A stretch of 64,000 nucleotides of DNA from Glycine soja (lineage: Eukaryota; Streptophyta; Magnoliopsida; Fabales; Fabaceae): positions 20,030,259-20,094,258 of the forward strand of contig NC_041019.1 in assembly GCF_004193775.1 (NCBI RefSeq). The letters are read 5' to 3'. The position numbers and the translations under genes were made by a program. The notes below the pieces were generated by a model, which was not told the DNA's origin, searched no databases, and saw only the letters and a list, made by a program, of their open reading frames with translations. Shown in pieces: positions 1-9,799 of this stretch; the first letter of the stretch is position 1, and each line of letters opens with the position of its first letter.

Positions 1-573
1 GTCGATTCCATCTCTCCGCCATTTCCATCTCCGTCATCGTCGCCTCCGCCGCGCTCCTCTCCGATTCCGATGGCGACGGAGGAACGAATCCACTGTACGA
101 GGGTGCGGAGCGCACCGCTCGCAAGGCGACGGACCCCTGCGACCGGATCTTCCAACACGCGAAGTGTACCGGTGTCGCCGCTGCGGTCGGTGCTGTCCTC
201 GGTGAACCACGAGGTCCGCTCCGACTTCGAGATTCGTGTCACGGCACTACTTGCGGAAGTGAACACCCTTTCTAAAAATATGAGATTTTACCTATACTAA
301 ACATGGGAAATTATATATATTTAACATAGAATTAATTATATTCATAACTAAGAGTGCTCCGTAGGTATAAGTTATTAGAAATTTTACCTATAGTAAATAT
401 TGGTAAGTATAAGTTCTTTTATTTTTACTTACACCAAACATAGATAAGTATAAGTCATTTTGTTTTTACCTACATTAAACACATGTAGGTATAAGTTTAT
501 TTGAGTTCTACCTACACTAAATTATGTCTGTAGGTAAAAATGTTTGTAGCTACATGGAAAATTTCTTGTAGTG
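1..573. mobile_element. CACTA (En/Spm) transposon, one terminus, continues off the left edge
   Basis: Read on the minus strand, the sequence ending at 573 begins CACTACAAGAAA, the classic terminal motif of plant CACTA elements. From 573 down to about 280 there are several diverged subterminal copies of a TAGGTATAAGT / TTTTACCTA motif, as expected for transposase-binding subterminal repeats. The three bases next to the end (574-576, TTG on plus) would be one half of the 3-bp target duplication. The adjoining sequence is a HAK/KUP exon that stops exactly here, so the element inserted into coding sequence. Only this end lies in the window, so transposase content and the second TIR cannot be judged. 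Confidence 0.85.
3..275 (+). other. GC-rich open segment inside the CACTA element, possible captured gene fragment
   Basis: The first 270 bases are far richer in G+C than anything nearby. The frame starting at base 3 is open from the window edge to a TAA at 273-275; a second frame is open from an ATG at 70 to 300. The first frame gives an Ala-rich, secretory-like stretch followed by a Cys-containing segment. I recognise no family in either frame. Because the stretch lies inside a CACTA element and differs in base composition from the subterminal repeats, it may be a captured host exon. CACTA elements are known to capture gene pieces. It may equally be an element-specific sequence. Confidence 0.3.
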
Positions 574-2044
574 TTGAGGTGTGAATTATCTTGAGCCTGG
601 GGAAGCATCCCAAAGCCATAGATTGCTTTATGCATGAAAATGTAGCAGATATCATTGCTTGGCTGGCAATCATAGCAGCAAGTGTGGCAATCACAAACAT
701 TGGCCAGAAGAGACTCTCTGATTCACACAGAGCACAAACAGCAGGTACCAACACAATTACTACAAGTTTGCTTCACACAAAGCACAAACTTAGGACTATA
801 GTTTTAAGGACATTGACTTTAAGAATAAACACAAGCAGTCACAGTCATTGTGTCAGAAAATATCACCTGGAACAGACTTGTAGAATACACTTGCATAAGA
901 ACTTGGGTTCTTCGTCAAAAAAGCAGCTTGGCCCATATAAGCGAGTAGGAGATAGGGAAATACCACACAAGTGAAGGCAATTTGTTTAAGCGATTATACA
1001 AAGGTTCAAGAAAGGAACTTTAAATAATCATACTAAATTTATGTTTTTCTCTTTGAAAATAAACGATTTAAGGATTCACAAACTTGTATTGCTAGCCCAG
1101 ATATGCAAACATTGCTTCTGCACCTATGAGGAATATACAAGAAAGTTATATAATTTTTTGACACCTAGTCCTAAAGGGATAAACTTCTCATTGAGATGAC
1201 AAGAATATATTACTTGTATTCTGAATGACTATAAAAAGACACGTAGTTTCGGGATAGTTTCCTAATCATGTGTAAAAAGACAACGTAGAGCGAGCTAATT
1301 AGTTGAAGTGAGAAATCTTGCATTCACTCATTGTAAAAGAATTCGTATTTTGCAATTTTTTTATGGTTTATTAATTATGTATACTGTAAGTAGCTGAACC
1401 AACTCTTATCAAATGTCTCAAGTTCATTCTTGGAGATATGTGGAGACTTTGGTCATAAAAAGTTATATTTTTCCTGAAAGAAAGAAGCAGCCACCAAAAG
1501 AATATCCATCTAATGATCTAAAGCTAATATGTGAAAGAAGTTTTCCTGTATTTCCAATATCTGAAAGAAACAGAAAGTGACTTGTATTTCCAATATCTAT
1601 TATTTCTTTTATTTGTCCAGAAAAAAAAAATCTTAAAAAACAAAGGAAAATATACCTACCTGTACCAAATTCATCTATTTGATCCTGCAGACCACTTATG
1701 GCAGGCATCACTACATCAAAGAAGCACCATGGTTATACAGAAGTTACGCCACAAGAAAAATTTTCTTCACATCAGCTCTACTTTAATAGGATAAACAAGA
1801 GGAATGTTTGTATGTTATCTGAGAGGGACTTCTATTATACATTAGCTCATACAATGAGTATGAAAAATTTAGCTCAAGTGACAAATGCTTGTGATCAAAC
1901 TTCATTACAGCATTGATCATATGATAAAAATAAAAAAACTTACAACAGAAGTTCAGGTCAAAAAGTTGCTTGCTTATGTACCTGCTATTGCTGGGGTTAG
2001 AATACCATCTCCAATAACCATGGAGGCTGTTTTACTACTGTAGG

Positions 2045-5000
2045 CTCCTTTTGCAAACTATTTATTAAAAGGGGGTTGTTTTCAAACTATTTATCGGGGG
2101 GTCTATTTTTATTTGCATTGCGCCAAAGGCAGGGGCGCAATTCAACGGGGAGATAACATGTGACATTGAGTTGTTGTGCCAACAGTTTTGCGCAATGGGT
2201 TGCTACACTTGCAGTGGTGCAATCACTTTTGGTCAAACTTTTGACAGCGTGTGTACTTGACCAACTTTGCGCAAAGGGTTGTCAGTGCTTCTGCGTTGAA
2301 TGTGAAAAATTTGCTATTATCATGTGGGAATAATATAGCTGTCAATGAATTAAAAGTTCAAAGATTTGCAACAAATTTAGATGAAGATTTTGGCGATGAT
2401 GAATAGAGTTTTTTTTATAAAATAATAAAAATAAATAAATAGAATAAATAATAAGTTGTACGTACTCTAGCTATAAATAGAGACGTGTTAGGTCATTTTT
2501 CACACTGACGATGTCTCCCCTTACTCTCAATTTCGTTTATCTCTCTCCTCCTTCCAAAACCCTATCTTTTTCTCGCATACCACCAAACCTATCTCATAAA
2601 AATGATGATCTTGGACTCATTCACCGTTGGATGGTCGTGAAATTTAAGCACCAGGTTTGAAACTCAATTCCGAGCCTTCTCACCGTTGGGAATTATAAAA
2701 CAATGTCGAAGCTAATAGAAATACCCTTCGCATTGTAACTTTTTCTTCCCCGCAGAAACCCAGAACTGTCTCGGTAAAACTATGATCCCGAACTCGTTAA
2801 CTGTTGGATTGTGCTGAAATTTTGATATGTGGTTCGTGATTTAATTTCGCACACCTTCACCGTTGGAATTTACAAAAGAATGGTTATGAACAGAGAAAGA
2901 TACATCGCATGTAGGACCATGAAATAGAGGCTTTAATCTCTTCTCCTTCTCTCTAACATTTGGGAATCCTAACAGAGCAATCGGAGGAAGAACTCTAGAG
3001 AGCACAAAAAATGTCACAATTGATAACGGAGAAAGCTTGAGTGACTACATCGAGGTAAGGGATGAGTTATTCACAATTGAGGATTAGTGAGAATATGTGT
3101 AAGAATCCTTAGAGTATCAATTGGAATGAGTTTTGGGGTGTTTCCGTAATTTTTTATTTTATCCTTATAATTATAACTGTGAATTATATATGTTTGATGA
3201 ACCAGTTGATGTCCCAATGAGAAATTACTGTGTGAAATTGATGTGTTCTTGTGTTGAGTGTGAACCCTTAAAAAAATTGAGCTTTTTTTATTAATGTAAA
3301 TTATATTTTAAATAATATTATTCAATGACTTATTTTATACAAATTATTATCTTGTTCTAATTTTTTCCACGACGATGATCAACATGTTATGTGTATATAT
3401 TTATTGTAATACTAAAATAATAAATTAAAGAAAGTTGTAAGGTTAATGTCTAGTGATAATTTCTTTTCATGTAATATTAAATTAATTGTTATAAAAATTC
3501 TTTTGATTAAAAATAATATAGTTTGATTTACTAGTGTATATATATATATATGTTTTGTGTCATGCAAATATGATTACTATGTGATGTGTATATGAGTTAT
3601 GAGGTGTAATAAATTATTATAATGACATTATAATATTATTATGGAGATTGAGTAGTACAAAGTGGAATGTGTCAATTTGCGATATACATGTAACCATGAG
3701 ATGATTGATTGTCACATTATGAGATGTTAAATTGTGGGCATGATATTTGGTTGTGAATAAGTGTGTGTGTTTAACACTTATGTGACAATAATTATGTTGT
3801 GAGTTGTGAATTAGACAATAACCCGATCAGTGTTGATATTGAGAAAATATTTATGGTCAGTGTTAAAGAGAAAGTGTAGGTTTCCTATTTAGGAACCAGT
3901 GTTAAATTGTAGCGCAATGTGTTGAACGTGTTTAAAACACGAGTGTGAGGTTATGGGTATTGTATAATTCATGAACAGTTTCTATAAATTGAATTTGTGA
4001 TGAATTGTGGAATAACATGTTGCTTTGAGATTATAATATTGTTATTGAGATTGAGTATAAGTACAAAGTTGAATTTGTGTTAATCTGTGATATACATGTA
4101 AACATGTAATGATGGATTATGATATTATGAGATGTGAAATTGTGAATAAGTTTTATTTGTGAATAAGTGTGTGGTTAACACTTGATGTGACATTACTTGT
4201 GGTGTGAGCTGTGAATTATACAATAACCTGACCAGTGTTATCTTGAGAAAAGTGTTGATGCACAGTGTTAAAGAAAAAATGTAGGTTTCCCATTTTGAAA
4301 CCAACGTTAAAGAGAAAATGTAGGTTTTCTATTTAGGAACCAGTGTTAAATTGTAGCGCAATGTGTTAAGCATGTTTAAAACACTAGTGTGAGGTTGTGG
4401 GTATTTTATAATTCATGAGTAATGTCTGCATGCAAAAAATTATTTTAGGGGTTGGACCTGAATCAGGAGGGAGAGGCCCTGACGTACTCTTCGGAGTGTA
4501 GGCCGTGGGGTAAATACACCCAGTTTGAGTATTCCTTTAAGCTTGTATCGATCTCACTTGGTTGGAGCATTCTTGTAAAACAGCGTAACCCTGACTGGTC
4601 TCCCTATGATTTTACTTAGTGAGAGTAACCTGACATACTCATGTTGTGGTGTGTATCTTGTTGTGTACTCCTAAGCGCCCCAGGGTGGTTTTTCACTGAC
4701 ATGATACCACATTGTATATAGGGTTGAGTTTTAACATAACTGTTGCATACGCTTGCTAATTGTTTATTATGAAATTGATGTGTTATTATGTCTTAATCGG
4801 AGTGTGTGATTCATGTGTAATGTGATTGATGATTGAAAAGTGAATTTTAAATGACAAAGTGGTGGAATTACGTGAGTTATGTTTAAGTAAGTTGTATCTC
4901 ATTTGTATGATATGTATATCTAGTTGTCTTGTTTCTTTATTAGTTAGGAATGTGATAACTCACTCCCTATGTGTTGTTTGTGTTTGGATCCTATGATGAT

Positions 5001-5320
5001 CTTGAACTTTGTGGAACAGATGATTAGGTAAATTGCTTTAAGGAACCTTGTGCTGAAGGACGTCGGGACACAATGCTCTGATAGGATGTATTGGGATATA
5101 GATTTTTATATTAATTGTATGAAGTCTTAGGCGGCCTTATTTGAGTCGAGATGACTATATATATTTATTTGGACAAGTTTGAATATGATGTAAAAGAAAG
5201 TGAATGTGAATCTTTTACCCTGTTGAAAGGATTTTATTTAAATGTGTTTTAAAAACTTTTAATTAATTATGATTTCTTTTTCTTTTATTAGTACATATAT
5301 GTATGGGGTAGAGGGTGCCA
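2045..5320. mobile_element. 3.3 kb non-coding repeat inserted in the HAK/KUP pseudogene, possibly a long solo LTR
   Basis: This block separates two halves of what should be one HAK/KUP exon region. No ORF of substance lies in it. It contains paired motifs resembling CACCGTTGGAT-GTGCTGAAATTT near 2620-2700 and 2790-2870, a tandem duplication of about 400 bp (about 3585-4420), and a GC-richer stretch with a CGCCCCAGGGTGG motif near 4675. Its style matches the long non-coding LTRs of legume Ty3/gypsy elements, so a solo LTR is my best guess. I could not find an unambiguous TG...CA pair with a 5-bp duplication, so the class stays open. Boundaries are set by where transporter homology stops. Confidence 0.5.
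3585..4420. repeat. Tandem duplication of about 400 bp, two diverged copies
   Basis: The segment around 3600-3975 recurs at about 4010-4410 in the same order: a 'gagattgagta' block, 'gatatacatgtaa', 'gaataagtgtgtg', 'caataacc(c/t)ga(t/c)cagtgtt', 'taggaaccagtgttaaattg', then 'gtgtgaggtt.tgggtat'. The second copy carries an additional internal duplication of the 'aatgtaggttt' portion near 4270-4330. No coding potential is seen. Confidence 0.75.
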
Positions 5321-7286
5321 TATCATTTATTTTTAAAGTCCCTTCCAATTCTGGAGTAGGCAGTTTGAGCGTAAAACTAGAGATATGTTCATCAGCTTGT
5401 TGACAATTTGGAAGCAGGCTCACATTTGCATACCTGCAAATCAGCGAGTATAGTGTAAACGTTCCTCCTACAGTTGAACCATTAATGTATGGAAATTGTG
5501 AATTACAGCAAGTATGAAATGAACCAAAGCAAAATAATTTTGAGGGGGAAAGTGAATCTCTTACCTTCTTCGCTGTCATTTGCTTTGAGGACTACAAAAA
5601 CATATTTCGCTAATGGAATAAGTGATATTGTAGACATTACTAATGATAATGCCCCCAAGATATCATCATTTGATCCAATTGGAACCTTGCTGAAGACATC
5701 AACAAAAACATATAGAGGACTTGTTCCTATGTCACCATATACCACACCAAGAGTCTTAAATGCCAATGCAATAGTGGGCCAGAGGGAAAGGTCCTGATTC
5801 ACATAAGCACAAAAGATTAAGAAGAGGGAAGTGGCCCTCTAGTATACCACACCATGGTGAAGTTGAAGTTAGTTCTGTTGAGTTCTTATTAAAAGTGATA
5901 ATATTAAGATAGCAATAACAACATAAAACAAAACTCTTAACATCAATAAAAAAAATGACAAAACTTAGATGCAGTTTCATAAGTGTTTTTGGTGTTTTCC
6001 GATCAGAATTTGAATTTCACCTCGGTAATCAATATAAAAATGATTCCTTTAAAGGTCAATATAGATGAGGTAAAACTTCAGTCCTAATACCACCAAAAGC
6101 ACCTAAAAATTGTATCTATATTTTGTCCTAATAAAAAAAAACCTCATCAGACCATGAATATTTGATAACACATTAAAAATTAAGAATTTAAGCAACACCT
6201 AGAACATTCAAAGTACCATTATTTCAGGCAAAAATGTAAAAAAGAAATGAAACCAAATGACAACAATTTACTAACCTTGGAGTGGTGAGCACGAGTTCCA
6301 GCAATCTCCATGGCTTCAACATCAAATGAGTCAATCCTATTGGGCTTCTTGGCAAGCCTTCTCCTGATTCAGCCATACCCTTCTCTACCATCATCATGCT
6401 TTGACCACATAGGAACCTCATCCCAGTCCATTTCACTTCCATCAACCCACCTTGACTTGTTGCTCCCACCACTGCTACTTCTACCCAACAACAACAATCT
6501 GTATGAGTTATAAGGATTGGTAATCCGTATAACTCATATAGATTGACAATCTGTATGTGTTTTACGGATTGTTAATCCATATATTTATGTTTTTATTTTT
6601 TTTATTTTATTGATTAATAAAATAATAATAGAATTAATTTTGTATAAATAAAAAGAAATAAATTATTTTGTTGTAAATTTTCTTTTTAATAAAGAAATAT
6701 TGTTGTATATTTTTTATGTCTTTATATTCAATTAATTATATTTGTTTTTTGAAGTTGCTTTTTAAAAAAATTAACAATTTTTTTTATTTAAAAATGAATG
6801 TATAAATATTATTGTTATTTCTTTATTTGTAAAATGTAAGTCGTTTATTTATATTTGCTATGTAAATAGTTTATTTATATTTGCCATGTAAGTAAATTAT
6901 TTTTTTTATTCATATAGTGGTGTATATTTTAGTACACTCATAGTATTAAATATTTATATAAATAGTGGTTGGAAGTATAAAATAATTTTTTTTTTGTTTT
7001 GTTTTTAAAAATAAAAAGATGTTGTGTTAGTAATTTGTTAAAAAATGAAATAGTCATTTGTTAGAAATCAAAACCAAAATCATACTTATATTTTGGTCAT
7101 TATTTTAAATTTACTTCATTAGTGTTGTCAAATTTATATATTTGGAAAAAAAAAATCCATATTCATTTAGAATTTATAAAAGTGATAAAAAAAAAATTTA
7201 AAAATATTTTTTTATTTAAGAATTATAAAATAGTAATTGATTGTATTATTGTTTGAATGATGACTTAAGTTTTTATGATTGTTTAA

Positions 7287-9100
7287 ATGTGCAAATTATG
7301 GTTAGAACTAAATGTTTGGGTCAGGGCTTTAAGCAGAGTTATAGGAAGAGCCCTAGGGAGAGAAGTAAGTCGTGATTCAGATGAAGCTGTCCAACGGCGA
7401 AGGCCCACAGCATCTGCACGTAGGCAACTGGAAGCTGCACCTGTTGCTGAGGATGTTCAGCTTGTGGATCATGCAGCTGACAAGGTACATGAACAGCTTG
7501 AAGAAGCAACTGATGATGATGTAGTTACTGATGTTGAGGGTTTTCTAGGCGAGTCCCACGACACATCAGTTTTGATTGGCTATGTTCATCATGTTGCAAT
7601 AATTGTTTGGAATTGAGAGGTATTTATATTTTTAAATAAATAAATTTTTTCGTAAGTATTTGTTATTATTATTGAAATGATTTAAATTTTGATTTTCAGA
7701 AATGTCCTGAGTTGAAGTTATCCTTCCATGGAAGGAAGTTTGAGAAATTTGGCAGGCCTGCTCCAAAGATTGAAGGCTCAGTGGCTGCCACAGGATTAAG
7801 TCCTCTAATCGCATGTTCGTTAGACATTAGCGATCGGGGACTTATATCTGCTTTTGCAGAGAGGTGACATAAGGAAGCTAGTAATTTCTACCTTCATGTA
7901 AGAGAGGTGACTATCACCCTCAATGATGTGGCATCGTTGTTTCATTTTCCCATTACAGGTGTCTTCCATAGCTTCGAGGCTCTTCATATGGACGAAGCAG
8001 TGTTGTTGTTAGTTGAATTGCTTGAAGTTAGTTTAGAAGAAACAAGAGCTGAGACAGTACAATGCCATGGGGCATATCTACGGCTATCATGGTTGCGAGA
8101 CATTTATCGTAACAAATGTGATGCAGCACAGTGAACTGTAACAGCTCGAGCATATTTCTTGCATCTAGTAAGTTACACACTCTTTGCTAACAAGAATGTC
8201 ACACACGTGCATATGTTCTTGGATGTCTTTCATGACCTCAACCAGAGTGGAAACTATGCATAGGGGGTTTCCGCCCTAGTTCATATGTATGAGAATTTGA
8301 ATGATGCGTCTAAGAGCAGTGCCAGGCAACTTGCAAGATATATCACACTTTTACAAATAATTATAATTTAATTTAATTTTTTATTTTTGTTATATATTTT
8401 ATGTTGAGTATTGTTTTGATTTTTTTTGTTTTCAAAATATGTGCAGTGTTGGATTTATGAACATTTTCCTTTTGTACTTCGTGTATTGCTGCTGAAGATT
8501 ATCATGAGAGGAAACCACATGTCTGTCGTTGGAAGTCTAGGAAGGCATTACTAGTGTCAACGTATCATAAGCGACTGGATAGAATGGTGTCTAATGTTGC
8601 GTACTGGATTCCTTATGGGGACCACCGTGCATTTAGAGAATTTGAACTGATTTCTTTGTTTTCCAAACATATCCAATGGGGTCCATCTATTGTCATACAC
8701 CGACTAGAGAGGGTTGTGTCACAATTTGGGTATGTGCAGACCATTCCTCCACACCCTGCTGCTTCAACGTTATGCATATAAGATATTGATGATAGATGTA
8801 TTCAGTTTTCTGAATACCTTGCACCGATGGGTCAGATATGTGTTGTGCCTGGACAGTGTGCAACAAATTACATGGAGTGATTCTACATGATTTCTCATCC
8901 CTTCATGAGTCTGGCACAGCCTGGGGATCCTCCTAGACATCCACCCATGTTGCACAATGACACATTTGTTGAACCAAATATTCCTCAGCACCTAGTGGCA
9001 ACAACGACTATGGACAAATTACCTGCATATGTAGATGCACCTGTTCATGTAGAGCATCCTCGACATGTAGTGGTAAAATATATTTTGAATTGACTCTGTT
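7287..9100 (+). pseudogene. Plant mobile domain (PMD, MAIN-like) gene, degenerate
   Basis: Translated fragments follow the order of the soybean-type PMD proteins usually labelled 'serine/threonine-protein phosphatase 7 long form homolog'. They are: an Arg-rich start (RVIGRALGREVSRDSDEAVQ), a linker with GRPAPKIEG and LSPLIACSLDI (about 7700-7866), then the domain core TITLNDVASLFHFPITG and YLRLSWLRDIYRNKCDA (7907-8134), a GNYA*GVSALVHMYENLNDAS stretch near 8250-8310, and a C-terminal part with WIPYGDHRAFREFELIS (8554-8781). Two tryptophan positions appear as TGA (end of the FAER segment near 7865; DAAQ* at 8132), and later exons are out of frame. It lies in MULE-1, convergent with the transposase remnant. 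Non-functional. Confidence 0.8.
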
Positions 9101-9459
9101 ACTCATTTTATTTGAACATGAATTAAGTATAAACCTTTTCCATTGTTGTCAATGTCATATGAGGCTTGCCAACCAATAGCTGAAGGTTAGAACGGTTGAT
9201 CAACCTAAGGATAGTCACAGAAGGTACATAAGCATACACTATTACGGAAGACTGCCTAAGGATCGCTACAGGTGTGACTATGGAACACAATATATATGTG
9301 CAGTCGTGATGAAGGCGACGTATGGAAGACGCATGAAGATCTTTAGGATTTATTAGGTTTTATATGATTTTTGTATGCAATATAACTAGACAATGTTTAT
9401 TATTTAATTTTATTCGAGAACCTTTTATTTATTTTTGTAACTAGATAATGTTTATTATT

Positions 9460-9610
9460 TAATAACTCTTGTAACCCTAGGTCGTGAATTAAACCATAAA
9501 CCCTAATTAGTCGCTTACCATTAAACAATAAGTAAACCATAAACCCTAATCAATGACCTACAACTAAACTCAACGTATTGTAGTAATCGTAAACCCTCCT
9601 TAGTCAAATA
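9460..9610. repeat. CCCTAA-rich spacer between the two MULE-1 genes
   Basis: The stretch contains several scattered AAACCCTAA/TAAACCCTAAT words ('accataaaccctaattag', 'aaaccctaatcaatgac', 'gtaaaccctcc'). It falls exactly between the 3' ends of the PMD and transposase remnants. A much larger region of the same kind occupies the equivalent position in MULE-2 (34540-35330). Confidence 0.55.
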
Positions 9611-9799
9611 ATTTTTTCATTAAAACAAGAAAACATAAATAATTGTACACCATTTAAAAGTTAACTATAATAGATAATTATGTGAATGTCCAATGAAACA
9701 TGTGTATATTATTGTATTACATGACAATTTTATAAGTAACTAAATGTTCAATCCTCACCTAAATCAACAAAGTTTATTTTCAACCTCGACAAATTTGTG

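Larger units (their letters stand above)
577..6490 (-). pseudogene. HAK/KUP/KT potassium transporter pseudogene, broken by transposons
   Basis: HAK/KUP proteins are 10-14-pass plasma-membrane K+ uptake carriers of roughly 800 residues. Minus-strand exons read in order: 6276 to about 6490 (motif DSFDVEAMEIAGTRAHHSK); 5565-5793 (TLGVVYGDIGTSPLYVF, then IPLAKYVFVVLKAND); about 5325-5467 (TLYSLICRYANVSLLPN, then LKLPTPELE); about 1982-2044 (SMVIGDGILTPAIA); 1660-1710 (PAISGLQDQIDEFGT); 867 to about 985 ([17 protein letters not shown]); 577-717 ([20 protein letters not shown]). Most keep GT/AG boundaries in phase. Breaks: an in-frame TGA in the first exon (GYG*IRRR), a 3.3 kb insertion that also removed about 20 codons before SMVIGDG, no recognisable exon for the segment between EFGT and the VVFP exon, and a CACTA insertion after IIHTS at 577. 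The rest of the gene lies left of the window or is lost. It is non-functional. Confidence 0.9.

Noticed and set aside
5489..5797. Plus-strand ORF of 102 codons
   Set aside because: It is the antisense of the HAK/KUP exon that reads TLGVVYGDIGTSPLYVF on minus.
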